Assembly: GCA_946800325.1 (NCBI GenBank)
Contig: OX326958.1
Coordinates: 69,871,264 to 69,935,263, forward strand
Source: Luzula sylvatica
Taxonomy: Eukaryota; Streptophyta; Magnoliopsida; Poales; Juncaceae
Direction of reading: 5' to 3'
DNA length: 64,000 bases
How positions within the stretch are numbered: position 1 is the stretch's first letter; each line of letters starts with the position of its first letter. Below, piece by piece: positions 13,100 to 28,199 of this stretch. The notes under the pieces are model-generated. The model did no database searches. It was not told the DNA's origin and was given only the letters and a program-made list of their open reading frames with translations. Position numbers and translations under genes: made by a program.

Positions 13100-14530
13100 G
13101 AAATGTAGCCACGCTATTGGATTTTGGAGATTTGGTCCTTTTAACCCAGAATAACAAAAAGCACAGTTTATTGTTATTTCATCAGGCATTATTAAATATG
13201 AAGCATGATTTTGCGACTTTCGAACGACCTATTTTGCGAGAACAAATGTAGGAGGAGAGACCGCTTCCAGTGGATTTCAGGCGTATAATTGAAGTATAAA
13301 AGTTCTTCGTTATTTTACCAAATAATTGTAAAATGCAGATACAAGTAATAGGTGGAACTGCAGAAAATGGTAATGTCGTTATGTTCAAACCCTCGTAACT
13401 TCTCATCCTTTCTTTCACCAGATGGCACGATCTTTATATCAAAATCGCTCGTCTCGACGAGAGAAATGTAGCCACGCAACTGGATTTGGGAGATTTGGTC
13501 CTTTTAACCCGGAATAACAAAAAGCACAGTTTATTGTAATTTCATCAGGCATTATTAAATATGAAGATTATAGCATGATTTTGCGACTTTCAAATGACCT
13601 ATTTTGCGAGAACAAATGTAGAAGGAGAGACCGCTTCCAGTGGATTTCAGGCGTATAATTAAAGTATAAAAGTTCTTCGTTATTTAACCAAATAATTGTA
13701 AAATGCAGATAAAAGTAATAGGGGGAACTGCAAAAAATGGTAATGTCATTATGTTAAAACCCTCGTAACTTTCACATCCTTTCTTTCACATGATGGCACG
13801 ATCTTTATATCAAAATCGCTCGTCTCGACGATAGAAATATAGCCATATGACTGAATTTGGGAGATTTGGTCCTTTTAACCCGGAATAAAAAAAAACACAG
13901 TTTATTATAATTTCAACATGCTTTATTAAATATGAAGATTATAGCATGATTTTGCGACTTTCAAACGACCTATTTTGCGAGAACAAATGTAGGAGGAGAG
14001 ACCGCTTCCCGTGGATTTCAGGCATATAATTTAAGTATTAAAGTTCTTCGTTATTTTACCAATTAATTGAATAATGTAGATAAAAGTAATAGGGGGAACA
14101 GCAGAAAATGGTAATGTCGTTATGTTAAAACCCTCGTAAATTTCTCATCCTTTCTTTCACCAGATGGCACGATCTTTATATCAAAATCGCTCGTATCGAC
14201 GAGAGAAATGTAGCCACATGACTGGATTTGGGAGATATGGTCCTTTTAACTCGGAATAACAAAAATCACAGTTTATGTAATTTCATCAGGAATTATTAAA
14301 TATGAAGATTATAGCATGATTTTGTGACTTTCAAACGACTTATTTTGCGAGAACAAATGTAGCAGGAGAGAACCTTTCAGTGGATTTCAGGCGTATAATT
14401 TAAGCATAAAAGTTCTTCGTTATTTAACCAAATAATTGTAAAATGCAGATAAAAGTAATAGGGGGAACTGCAGAAAATGGTAATGTCGTTATGTTAAAAC
14501 CCTCGTAACTTTCTCATCCTTTCTTTCACC
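13100..14530 (+). repeat. 4-monomer block shared with 33.77-35.20 and 37.08-38.51 kb
   Basis: Rare marks in this block recur in the same order at an offset of about 20667 bp. They are ATACAAGTAATAGGTGGAAC, CAACATGCTTTATTAAATAT, TTTAAGTATTAAAGTTC, AATTAATTGAATAATGTAGA, CTCGTATCGACGAG, a 1-bp loss in TTTATGTAATTTC, and AGCAGGAGAGAACCTTTCAG. Flanking monomers on both sides do not match, so this is a discrete segment and not a general subtype resemblance. Confidence 0.8.
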
Positions 14531-16379
14531 AGATGGCATGATCTTTATATCAAAATCGCTCGTCTCCACGAGAGAAATGTTGCCACATGACTGAATTTGG
14601 GAGAATTGGTCCTTTTAACTCGGAATAACAATCAACATAGTTTATTGTAATTTGATCAGGCATTATTAAATATGAAGATTATAGCATGATTTTGCGACTT
14701 TGAAACGACCAATTTTGCGAGAACAAATTTAGGAGGAGAGACCGCTTCCAGTGGATTTCAGGCGTATAGTTTAAGTATAAAAGTTCTTCGTTATTTAACC
14801 AAATAATTGTAAAATGAAGATAAAAGTAATAGGGGGAACTGCAGAAAATGGTAATGTCGTTATGGTAAAACCCTCGTGACTTCTCATCCTTTCTTTCACC
14901 AGATGGCACGATCTTTATATCAAAATCGCTCGTCTCGACGATAGAAATGGAGCCATATGACTGAATTTGGGAGATTTGGTCCTTTTAACCCGAAATAAAA
15001 AAAAACATAGTTTATTATAATTTCATCAGGCATTATTAAATATGAAGATTATAGCATGATTTTGCGACTTTCAAACGACCTATTTTGCGAGAACAAATGT
15101 AGGAGGAGAGACCGCTTCCCGTGGATTTCAGGCGTATAATTTTAGTATAAAAGTTCTTCGTTATTTTACCAAATAATTGAAAAATGCAGATAAAAGTAAT
15201 AGGGGGAACAACAGAAAATGGTAATATCGTTATGTTAAAACCCTTGTAACTTTCTCATCCTTTCTTTCACCAGATGGCACGTTCTTTATATCAAAATCGC
15301 TCGTCTCGACAAGAGAAATGTAGCCACATGACTGGATTTGGGAGATATGGTCCTTTTAACTCGGAATAACAAAAAACACAGTTTATTGTAATTTCATCAG
15401 GAATTATTAAATATGAAGATTATAGCATGATTTTGCGACTTTCAAACGACCTATTTTGCGAGAACAAAGGTAGGAGGAGAGACCGCTTCCAGTGGATTTC
15501 AGGCGTATAATTTAAGTATAAAAGTTCTTCGTTATTTAACCAAATAATTGTAAAATGAAGATAAAAGTAATAGGGGGAACTGCAGAAAATGGTAATGGCG
15601 TTATGTTAAAACCCTCGTAACTTTCTCATCCTTTCTTTCACCAGATGGCACGATCTTTATATCAAAATCGCTCGTCTCGACGAGAGAAATGTAGCCACGC
15701 TACTGGATTTTGGAGATTTGGTCCTTTTAACCCAGAATAACAAAAAGCACAGTTTATTGTTATTTCATCAGGCATTATTAAATATGAAGCATGATTTTGC
15801 GACTTTCGAACGACCTATTTTGCGAGAACATATGTAGGAGGAGAGACCGATTCAAGTGGATTTCAGGGGTATAATTGAAGTATAAAAGTTCTTCGTTATT
15901 TAACCAAATAATTGTAAAATGCAGATAAAAGTAATAGGGGGAACTACAGAAAATGGTAATGTCGTTATGTTCAAACCCTCGTAACTTCTCATCCTTTCTT
16001 TCACCAGATGGCACGATCTTTATATCAAAATCGCTCGTCTCGACGAGAGAAATGTAGCCACGCAACTGGATTTGGGAGATTTGGTCCTTTTAACCCGGAA
16101 TTACAAAAATCACAGTTTATTGTAATTTCATCAGGCATTATTAAATATGAAGATTATAGCATGATTTTGCGACTTTCAAACGACCTATTTTACGAGAACA
16201 AATGTAGAAGGAGAGACCGCTTCCTGTGGATTTCAGGCATATAATTAAAGTGTTAAAGTTCTTCGTTATGTAACCAAATTATTGTAAAATGCAGATAAAA
16301 GTAATAGGGGGAACTGCAAAAAATGGTAATGTCATTATGTTAAAACCCTCGTAACTTTCACATCCTTACTTTCACATGA

Positions 16380-19300
16380 TGGCACGATCTTTATATAAAA
16401 ATCACTCGTCTCGACGATAGAAATGTAGCCATATGACTGAATTTGGGAGATTTGGTCCTTTTAACCCGGAATAAAAAAAACACAGTTTATTATAATTTCA
16501 ACAGGCATTATTAAATATGAAGATTATAGCATGATTTTGCGACTTTCAAACGACCTATTTTGCGAGAACAAATGTAGGAGGAGAGACCGCTTCCCGTGGA
16601 TTTCAGGCGTATAATTTAAGTATAAAAGTTCTTCGTTATTTTACCAAATAATTGTAAAATGCAGATAAAAGTAATAGGGGGAACAACAGAAAATGGTAAT
16701 GTCGTTATGTTAAAACCCTCGTAACTTTCTCATCCTTTCTTTCACCAGATGGCACGATCTTTATATCAAAATCGCTCGTCTCGACGATAGAAATGTAGCC
16801 ATATGACTGAATTTGGGAGATTTGGTCCTTTTAACCCGGAATAAAAAAAAACACAGTTTATTATAATTTCATCAGTCATTATTAAATATGAAGATTATAG
16901 CATGATTTTGCGACTTTCAAACGACCTATTTTGCGAGAACAAATATAGAAGGAGAGACCGATTCCCGTGGATTTCGGGCGTATAATTTAAGTATAAAAGT
17001 TCTTCGTTATTTTACCAAATAATTGTAAAATGCAGATAAAAGTAATAGGGGGAACAGCAGAAAATGGTAATGTCGTTATGTTAAAACCCTCGTAACTTTC
17101 TCATCCTTTCTTTCACCAGATGGCACGATCTTTATATCAAAATCGCTCGTCTCGACGAGAGAAATGTAGCCACGCAACTGGATTTGGGAGATTTGGTCCT
17201 TTTAACCCGGAATAACAAAAAGCACAGTTTATTGTAATTTCATCAGGCATTATTAAATATGAAAATTATAGCATGATTTTGCGACTTTCAAACGACCTAT
17301 TTTACGAGAACAAATGTAGAAGGAGAGACCGCTTCCTGTGGATTTCAGGCGTATAATTAAAGTATAAAAGTTCTTCGTTATTTAACCAAATAATTGTAAA
17401 ATGCAGATAAAAGTAATAGGGGGAACCGCAAAAAATGGTAATGTCATTATGTTAAAACCCTCGTAACTTTCACATCCTTTCTTTCACATGATGTCACGAT
17501 CTTTATATCAAAATCGCTCGTCTCGACGATAGAAATGTAGCCATATGACTGAATTTGGGAGATTTGGTCCTTTTAACACGGAATAAAAAAAACACAGTTT
17601 ATTATAATTTCAACAGGCATTATTAAATATGAAGATTATAGCATGATTTTGCGACTTTCAAACGACCTATTTTGCGAGAACAAATGTACGAGGAGAGACC
17701 GCTTCCCGTGGATTTCAGGCGTATAATTTAAGTATAAAAGTTCATCGTTATTTTACCAAATAATTGTAAAATGCAGATAAAAGTAATAGGGGGAACAGCA
17801 GAAAATGGTAATGTCGTTATGTTAAAACCCTGGTAACTTTCTCATCCTTTCTTTCACCAGATAGCACGATCTTTATATCAAAATCGCTCGTCTCGACGAG
17901 AGAAATGTAGCCAGATGACTGGATTTGGGAGATATGGTCCTTTTAACTCGGAATAACAAAAATCACAGTTTATTGTAATTTGATCAGGAATTATTAAATA
18001 TGAAAATTATAGCATGATTTTGTGACTTTCAAACGACCTATTTTGCGAGAACAAATGTAGGAGGAGAGACCACTTCCAGTGGATTTCAGGCGTATAAGTT
18101 AAGCATAAAAGTTCTTCGTTATTTAACCAAATAATTGTAAAATGCAGATAAAAGTAATAGGGGGAACTGCAAAAAATGGTAATGTCGTTATGTTAAAACC
18201 CTCGTAACTTTCACATCCATTCTTTCACATGATGGCACGATCTTTATATCAAAATCGCTCGTCTCGACGATAGAAATGTAGCCATATGACTGAATTTGGG
18301 AGATTTGGTTCTTTTAACCCGGAATAAAAAAAACACAGTTTATTATAATTTCAACAGGCATTATTAAATATGAAGATTATAGCATGATTTTACGACTTTC
18401 AAACAACCTATTTTGCGAGAACAAATGTAGGAGGAGAGACCGCTTCCCGTGGATTTCAGGCGAATAAATTAAGTATAAAAGTTCTTCGTTATTTTACCAA
18501 ATAATTGTAAAATGCAGATAAAAGTAATAGGGGGAACAGCAGAAAATGGTAATGTCGTTATGTTAAAACCCTGGTAACTTTCTCATCCTTTCTTTCACCA
18601 GATGGCACGATCTTTATAACAAAATCGCTCGTCTCGACGAGAGAAATGTAGCCACATGACTGGATTTGGGAGATATGGTCCTTTTAACTCGGAATAACAA
18701 AAATCACAGTTTATTGTAATTTCATCAGGAATTATTAAATATGAAAATTATAGCATGATTTTGTGACTTTCAAACGACCTATTTTGCGAGAACAAATGTA
18801 GGAGGAGAGACCACTTCCAGTGGATTTCAGGCGTATAAGTTAAGCATAAAAGTTCTTCGTTATTTAACCAAATAATTGTAAAATGCAGATGAAAGTAATA
18901 GGGGGAACTGCAGAAAATGGTAATGTCGTTATGTTAAAACCCTCGTAACTTTCTCATCCTTTCTTTCACCAGATGGCACGATCTTTATATCAAAATCGCT
19001 CGTCTCGACGAGAGAAATGTTGCCACATGACTGAATTTGGGAGAATTGGTCCTTTTAACCCGGGATAACAATCAACATAGTTTATTTTAATTTGATTAGG
19101 CATTATTAAATATGAAGATTATAGCATGATTTTGCGACTTTCAAACGACCTATTTTGCGAGAACAAATGTAGGAGGAGAGACCGCTTCCAGTGGATTTCA
19201 GGCGTATAATTTAAGTATAAAAGTTCTTCGTTATTTAACCAAATAATTGTAAAATGAAGATAAAAGTAATAGGGGGAACTGCAGAAAATGGTAAAGTCGT

Positions 19301-21290
19301 TATGGTAAAACCCTTGTAACTTCTCATCCTTTCTTTCACCAGATGGCACGATCTTTATATCAAAATCGCTCGTCTCGACGAGAGAAATGTAGCCACATGA
19401 CTGGATTTGGGAGATTTGGTCCTTTTAACCTGGAATAACAAAAAACACAGTTTATTGTAGTTTCATCAGGCATTATTAAATATGAATATTATAGCATGAT
19501 TTTGTGACTTTCAAACGACCTATTTTGCGAGAACAAATGTAGGAGGAGAGACCGCTTCCAGTGGAGTTCAGGCGCATAATTTAAGTATAAAAGTTCTTCG
19601 TTATTTAACCAAATAATTGTAAAATGCAGATAAAAGTAATAGGGGGAACTGCAGAAAATGGTAATGTCGTTATGTCAAAACCCTCGTAAATTTCTCATCC
19701 TTTCTTTCACCAGATGGCAGGATCTTTATATCAAAATCGCTCGTCTCGACGAGAGAAATGTTGCCACATGACTGAATTAGGGAGAATTGGTCCTTTTAAC
19801 CCGGACTAACAAAAAACATAGTTTATTGTAATTTGATAAGGCATTATTAAATATGAAGATTATTGCATGATTTTGCGACTTTCAAACGACCTATTTTGCG
19901 AGAACAAATGTAGGAGGAGAGACCGCTTCCAGTGGATTTCAGGCGTATAATTGAAGTATAAAAGTTCTTCGTTATTTTACCAAATAATTGTAAATTGCAG
20001 ATACAAGTAATAGGTGGAACTGCAGAAAATGGTAATGTCATTATGTTAAAACCCTCGTAACTTTCACATCCTTACTTTTACATGATGGCCCGATCTTTAT
20101 ATCAAAATCGCTCGTCTCGACGATAGAAATGTAGCCATATGACTGAATTTGGGAGATTTGGTCCTTTTAACCCGGAATAAAAAAAACACAGTTTATTATA
20201 ATTTCAACAGGCATTATTAAATATGAAGATTATAGCATGATTTTGCGACTTTCAAACGACCTATTTTGCGAGAACAAATGTAGGAGGAGAGACCGCTTCC
20301 CGTGGATTTCAGGCGTATAATTTAAGTATAAAAGTTCTTCGTTATTTTACCAAATAATTGTAAAATGCAGATAAAAGTAATAGGGGGAACAGCAGAAAAT
20401 GGTAATGTCGTTATGTTAAAACCCTCGTAACTGTCTCATCCTTTCTTTCACCAGATGGCACGATCTTTATATCAAAATCGCTCGTCTCGACGATAGAAAT
20501 GTAGCCATATGACTGAATTTGGGAGATTTGGTCCTTTTAACCCGGAATAAAAAAAAACACAGTTTATTATAATTTCATCAGTCATTATTAAATATGAAGA
20601 TTATAGCATGATTTTGCGACTTTCAAACGACCTATTTTGCGAGAACAAATATAGAAAGAGAGACCGATTCCCGTGGATTTCAGGCGTATAATTTAAGTAT
20701 AAAAGTTCTTCGTTATTTTACCAAATAATTGTAAAATGCAGATAAAAGTAATAGGGGGAACAGCAGAAAATGGTAATGTCGTTATGTTAAAACCCTCGTA
20801 ACTTTCTCATCCTTTCTTGCACCAGATGGCACGATCTTTATATCAAAATCGCTCGTCTCGATGAGAGAAATGTAGCCACGCAACTGGATTTGGGAGATTT
20901 GGTCCTTTTAACCCGGAATAACAAAAAGAACAGTTTATTGTAATTTCATCAGGCATTATTAAATATGAAGATTATAGCATGATTTTGCGACTTTCAAACG
21001 ACCTATTTTACGAGAACAAATGTAGAAGGAGAGACCGCTTCCTGTGGATTTCAGGCGTATAATTAAAGTATAAAAGTTCTTCGTTATTTAACCAAATAAT
21101 TGTAAAATGCAGATAAAAGTAATAGGGGGAACTGCAAAAAATGGTAATGTCATTATGTTAAAACCCTCGTAACTTTCACATCTTTTCTTTCACATGATGT
21201 CACGATCTTTATATCAAAATCGCTCGTCTCGACGATTGAAATGTAGCCATATGATTGAATTTGGGAGATTTGGTCCTTTTAACCCGGAAT
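16380..21290 (+). repeat. 10-monomer (about 3706-bp) offset duplication in A
   Basis: ATCAGTCATTATTAAATATG occurs at 16871 and 20577. It is followed in each case by AAATATAGAA and GACCGATTCCCGTGG, and preceded by the same order of subtypes. The matching stretches are roughly 16.4-17.6 kb and 20.1-21.3 kb. Confidence 0.6.
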
Positions 21291-23020
21291 AAAAAAAACA
21301 CAGTTTATTATAATTTCAACATGCATTATTAAATGTGAAGATTATAGCATGATTTTGCGACTTTCAAACGACCTATTTTGCGAGAACAAATGTAGAAGGA
21401 GAGACCGCTTCCAGTGGATTTCAGGCGTATAATTTAAGTATAAAAGTTCTTCGTTATTTAACCAAATAATTGTAAAATGCCGATAAAAGTAATAGGGGGA
21501 ACTGCAGAAAATGGTAATGTCGTTATGTTAAAACCCTCGTAACTTTCTCATCCTTTCTTTCACCAGATGGCACGATCTTTATATCAAAATCGCTCGTCTC
21601 GACGAGAGAAATGTAGCCACGCTACTGGATTTTGGAGATTTGGTCCTTTTAACCCAGAATAACAAAAAGCTCAGTTTATTGTTATTTCATCAGGCATTAT
21701 TAAATATGAAGCATGATTTTGCGACTTTCGAACGACCTATTTTGCGAGAACAAAAGTAGGAGGAGAGACCGCTTCCTGTGGATTTCAGGCGTATAATTGA
21801 AGTATAAAAGTTCTTCGTTATTTAACCAAATAATTGTAAAATGCAGATAAAAGTAATAGGGGGAACTGCAGAAAATGGTAATGTCGTTATGTTAAAACCC
21901 TCGTAACTTCTCATCCTTTCTTTCACCAGATGGCACGATCTTTATATCAAAATCGCTCGTCTCGACGAGAGAAATGTAGCCACGCAACTGGATTTGGGAG
22001 ATTTGGTCCTTTCAACCCGGAATAACAAAAAGCACAGTTTATTGTAATTTCATCTGGCATTATTAAATACGAAGATTATAGCATGATTTTGCGACTTTCA
22101 AACGACCTATTTTGCGAGAACAAATGTAGGAGGTGAGACCGCTTCCCGTGGATTTCAGGCGTATAATTTAAGTATAAAAGTTCTTCGTTATTTTACCAAA
22201 TAATTGTAAAATGCAGATAAAAATAATAGGTGGAACAACAGAAAATGGTAATGTCGTTATGTTAAAACCCTCGTAACTTTCTCATCCTTTCTTTCACCAG
22301 ATGGCACGATCTTTATATCAAAATCGCTCGTCTCGACGAGAGAAATGTAGCCACATGACTGGATTTGGGAGATATGGTCCTTTTAACTCGGAATAACAAA
22401 AATCACAGTTTATTGTAATTTCATCATGAATTATTAAATATGAAGATAATAGCATGATTTTGTGACTTTCAAACGACCTATTTTGCGAGAACAAATGTAG
22501 GAGGAGAGACCGCTTCCAGTGGATTTCAGGCGTATAATTTAAGCATAAAAGTTCTTCGTTATTTTACCAAATAATTGTAAAATGCAGATAACAGTAATAG
22601 GGGGAACTGCAGAAAATGGTAATGTCGTTATGTTAAAACCCTCGTAACTTTCTCATCCTTTCTTTCACCAGATGGCACGATCTTTATATCAAAATCGCTC
22701 GTCTCGACGAGAGAAATGTTGCCACATGACTGAATTTGGGAGAATTGGTCCTTTTAACCCGGAATAACAAAAAATATAGTTTACTGTAATTTGATCAGGC
22801 ATTATTAAATATGAAGATTATAGCATGATTTTGCGACTTTCAAACGACCTATTTTGCGAGAACAAATGTAGGAGGAGAGACCGCTTCCAGTGGATTTCAA
22901 GCGTATAATTTAAGTATAAAAGTTCTTCGTTATTTAACCAAATAATTGCAAAATGAAGATAAAAGTAATAGGGGGAACTGCAGAATATGGTAATGTCGTT
23001 ATGTTAAAACCCTCGTAACT

Positions 23021-26000
23021 TTGTCATCCTTTGTTTCACCAGATGGCACGATCTTTATATCAAAATCGCTCGTCTCGACGAGAGAAATGTAGCCACGCTA
23101 CTGGATTTTGGAGATTTGGTCCTTTTAACCCAGAATAACAAAAAGCACAGTTTATTGTTATTTCATCAGGCATTATTAAATATGAAGCATGATTTTGCGA
23201 CTTTTGAACGACCTATTTTGCGAGAACAAATGTATGAGGAGAGACCGCTTCCAGTGGATTTCAGGCGTATAATTTAAGTATAAAAGTTCTTCGTTATTTT
23301 ACCAAATAATTATAAAATGCAGATAAAAGTAATAGGGGGAACTGCAGAAAATGGTAATGTCGTTATGTAAAAACCGTCGTAACTTTCTCATGCTTTCTTT
23401 CAACAGATGGCACGATCTTTATATCAAAATCGCTCGTCTCGACGAGAGAAATGTAGCCACATGACGGGATTTGGGAGATTTGGTCCTTTTAATCCGGAAT
23501 AACAAAAAACACAGTTTATTGTAGTTTCATCAGGCATTATTAAATATGAATATTATAGCATGATTTTGTGGCTTTCAAACGACCTATTTTGCGAGAACAA
23601 ATGTAGAAGGAGAGACCGCTTCCAGTGGATTTCAGGCGTATAATTTAAGTATAAAAGTTCTTCGTTATTTAACCAAATAATTGGAAAATGCAGATAAAAG
23701 TAATAGGGGGAACTGCAGAAAATGGTAATGTCGTTATGTTAAAACCCTCGTAACTTTCTCATCCTTTCTTTCACCAGATGGCACGATCTTTATATCAAAA
23801 TCGCTCGTCTCGACGAGAGAAATGTTGCCACACGAGTGAATTTGGGAGAATTGGTCCTTTTAACCCGGAATAACAAAAAACATAGTTTATTGTAATTTGA
23901 TCAGGCATTATAAAATATGAAGATTATAGCATGATTTTGCGACTTTCAAACGACCTATTTTGCGAGAACAAATGTAGGAGGAGAGACCGCTTCCAGTGGA
24001 TTTCAGGCGTATAATTTAAGTATAAAAGTTCTTCGTTATTTAACCAAATAATTGTAAAATGAAGATAAAAGTAATTGGGGGAACTGCAAAAAATGGTAAT
24101 GTCGTTATGTTAAAACCCTCGTAACTTTCTCATCCTTTCTTTCACCAGATGGCACGATCTTTATATCAAAATCGCTCGTCTCGACGATAGAAATGTAGCC
24201 ATATGACTGAATTTGGGAGATTTGGTCCTTTTAACCCGGAATAACAAAAAACACAGTTTATTGTAGTTTCATCAGGCATTATTAAATATGAATATTATAG
24301 CATGATTTTGTGGCATTCAAACGACCTATTTTGCGAGAACAAATGTAGAAGGAGAGACCGCTTCCAGTGGATTTCAGGCGTATAATTTAAGTATAAAAGT
24401 TCTTCGTTATTTAACCAAATAATTGTAAAATGCAGATAAAAGTAATAGGGGGAACTGCAGAAAATGGTAATGTCGTTATGTTAAAACCCTCGTAACTTTC
24501 TCATCCTTTCTTTCACCAGATGGCACGATCTTTATATCAAAATCGCTCGTCTCGACGAGAGAAATGTAGCCACGCTACTGGATTTTGGAGATTTGGTCCT
24601 TTTAACCCAGAATAACAAAAAGCACAGTTTATTGTTATTTCATCAGGCATTATTAAATATGAAGCATGATTTTGCGACTTTCGAACGACCTATTTTGCGA
24701 GAACAAATGTATGAGGAGAGACCGCTTCCAGTGGATTTCAGGCGTATAATTTAAGTATAAAAGTTCTTCGTTATTTAACCAAATAATTATAAAATGCAGA
24801 TAAAAGTAATAGGGGGAACTGCAGAAAATGGTAATGTCGTTATGTAAAAACCGTCATAACATTCTCATGCTTTCTTTCAACAGATGGCACGATCTTTATA
24901 TCAAAATCGCTCGTCTCGACGAGAGAAATGTAGCCACATGACGGGATTTGCGAGATTTGGTCCTTTTAACCCGGAATAACAAAAAACACAGTTTATTGTA
25001 GTTTCATCAGGCATTATTAAATATGAATATTATAGCATGATTTTGTGGCTTTCAAACGACCTATTTTGCGAGAACAAATGTAGGAGGAGAGACCGCTTCC
25101 AGTGGATTTCAGGCGTATAATTTAAGCATAAAAGTTCTTCGTTATTTTACCAAATAATTGTAAAATGCAGATAAAAGTAATAGGGGGAACTGCAGAAAAT
25201 GGTAATGTCGTTATGTTAAAACCCTCGTAACTTTCTCATCCTTTCTTTCACCAGATGGCACGATCTTTATATCAAAATCGCTCGTCTCGACGAGAGAAAT
25301 GTTGCCACACGAGTGAATTTGGGAGAATTGGTCCTTTTAATCCGGAATAACAAAAAACATAGTTTATTGTAATTTGATCAGGCATTATTAAATATGAAGA
25401 TTATAGCATGATTTTGCGACTTTCAAACGACCTATTTTGCGAGAACAAATGTAGGAGGAGAGACCGCTTCCAGTGGATTTCAGGCGCATAATTTAAGTAT
25501 AAAAGTTCTTCGTTATTTATCCAAATAATTGTAAAATGAAGATAAAAGTAATTGGGGGAACTGCAGAAAATGGTAATGTCGTTATGTTAAAACCCTCGTA
25601 ACTTTGTCATCCTTTGTTTCACCAGATGGCACGATCTTTATATCAAAATCGCTCGTCTCGACGAGAGAAATGTAGCCACGCTACTGGATTTTGGAGATTT
25701 GGTCCTTTTAACCCAGAATAACAAAAAGCACAGTTTATTGTTATTTCATCAGGCATTATTAAATATGAAGCATGATTTTGCGACTTTCGAACGACCTATT
25801 TTGCGAGAACAAATGTATGAGGAGAGACCGCTTCCAGTGGATTTCAGTCGTATAATTGAAGTATAAAAGTTCTTCGTTATTTAACCAAATAATTATAAAA
25901 TGCAGATAAAAGTAATAGGGGGAACTGCAGAAAATGGTAATGTCGTTATGTAAAAACCGTCGTAACTTTCTCATGCTTTCTTTCAACAGATGGCACGATC

Positions 26001-28199
26001 TTTATATCAAAATCGCTCGTCTCGACGAGAGAAATGTAGCCACATGACGGGATTTGGGAGATTTGGTCCTTTTAATCCGGAATAACAAAAAACACAGTTT
26101 ATTGTAGTTTCATCAGGCATTATTAAATATGAATATTATAGCATGATTTTGTGGCTTTCAAACGACCTATTTTGCGAGAACAAATGTAGAAGGAGAGACC
26201 GCTTCCAGTGGATTTCAGGCGTATAATTTAAGTATAAAAGTTCTTCGTTATTTAACCAAATAATTGGATAATGCAGATAAAAGTAATAGGGGGAACTGCA
26301 GAAAATGGTAATGTCGTTATGTTAAAACCCTCGTAACTTTCTCATCCTTTCTTTCACCAGATGGCACGATCTTTATATCAAAATCGCTCGTCTCGACGAG
26401 AGAAATGTTGCCACACGAGTGAATTTGGGAGAATTGGTCCTTTTAACCCGGAATAACAAAAAACATAGTTTATTGTAATTTGATCAGGCATTATAAAATA
26501 TGAAGATTATAGCATGATTTTGCGACTTTCAAACGACCTATTTTGCGAGAACAAATGTAGGAGGAGAGACCGCTTCCAGTGGATTTCAGGCGTATAATTT
26601 AAGTATAAAAGTTCTTCGTTATTTAACCAAATAATTGTAAAATGAAGATAAAAGTAATTGGGGGAACTGCAAAAAATGGTAATGTCGTTATGTTAAAACC
26701 CTCGTAACTTTCTCATCCTTTCTTTCACCAGATGGCACGATCTTTATATCAAAATCGCTCGTCTCGACGATAGAAATGTAGCCATATGACTGAATTTGGG
26801 AGATTTGGTCCTTTTAACCCGGAATAACAAAAAACACAGTTTATTGTAGTTTCATCAGGCATTATTAAATATGAATATTATAGCATGATTTTGTGGCATT
26901 CAAACGACATATTTTGCGAGAACAAATGTAGAAGGAGAGACCGCTTCCAGTGGATTTCAGGCGTATAATTTAAGTATAAAAGTTCTTCGTTATTTAACCA
27001 AATAATTGTAAAATGCAAATAAAAGTAATAGGGGGAACTGCAGAAAATGGTAATGTCGTTATGTTAAAACCCTCGTAACTTTCTCATCCTTTCTTTCACC
27101 AGATGGCACGATCTTTATATCAAAATCGCTCGTCTCGACGAGAGAAATGTAGCCACGCTACTGGATTTTAGAGATTTGGTCCTTTTAACCCAGAATAACA
27201 AAAAGCACAGTTTATTGTTATTTCATCAGGCATTATTAAATATGAAGCATGATTTTGCGACTTTCGAACGACCTATTTTGCGAGAACAAATGTATGAGGA
27301 GAGACCGCTTCCAGTGGATTTCAGGCGTATAATTTAAGTATAAAAGTTCTTCGTTATTTAACCAAATAATTATAAAATGCAGATAAAAGTAATAGGGGGA
27401 ACTGCAGAAAATGGTAATGTCGTTATGTAAAAACCGTCATAACATTCTCATGCTTTCTTTCAACAGATGGCACGATCTTTATATCAAAATCGCTCGTCTC
27501 GACGAGAGAAATGTCGCCACATGGCGGGATTAGCGAGATTTGGTCCTTTTAACCCGGAATAACAAAAAACACAGTTTATTGTAGTTTCATCAGGCATTAT
27601 TAAATATGAATATTATAGCATGATTTTGTGGCTTTCAAACGACCTATTTTGCGAGAACAAATGTAGAAGGAGAGACCGCTTCCAGTGGATTTCAGGCGTA
27701 TAATTGAAGTATAAAAGTTCTTCGTTATTTAACCAAATAATTGTAAAATGCAGATAAAAGTAATAGGGGGAACTGCAGAAAATGGTAATGTCGTTATGTT
27801 AAAACCCTCGTAACTTTCTCATCCTTTCTTTCACCAGATGGCACGATCTTTATATCAAAATCGCTCGTCTCGACGAGAGAAATGTTGCCACACGAGTGAA
27901 TTTGGGAGAATTGGTCCTTTTAATCCGGAATAACAAAAAACATAGTTTATTGTAATTTGATCAGGCATTATTAAATATGAAGATTATAGCATGATTTTGC
28001 GACTTTCAAACGACCTATTTTGCGAGAACAAATGTAGGAGGAGAGACCGCTTCCAGTGGATTTCAGGCGCATAATTTAAGTATAAAAGTTCTTCGTTATT
28101 TATCCAAATAATTGTAAAATGAAGATAAAAGTAATTGGGGGAACTGCAGAAAATGGTAATGTCGTTATGTTAAAACCCTCGTAACTTTCTCTTCCTTTC
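23021..28199 (+). repeat. Two tandem copies of a 7-monomer (2583-bp) higher-order unit
   Basis: TTGTCATCCTTTGTTTCACC occurs at 23021 and 25604, an offset of 2583 bp. The subtype order that follows is the same in both copies, including GACGGGATTTGGG, TTTAATCCGG, TTGGAAAATG/TTGGATAATG, and a chimeric monomer marked by GTGGCATTCAAACG at about 24310 and 26893. A third, shortened copy follows. The unit consists mainly of three rotating subtypes. Confidence 0.8.
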
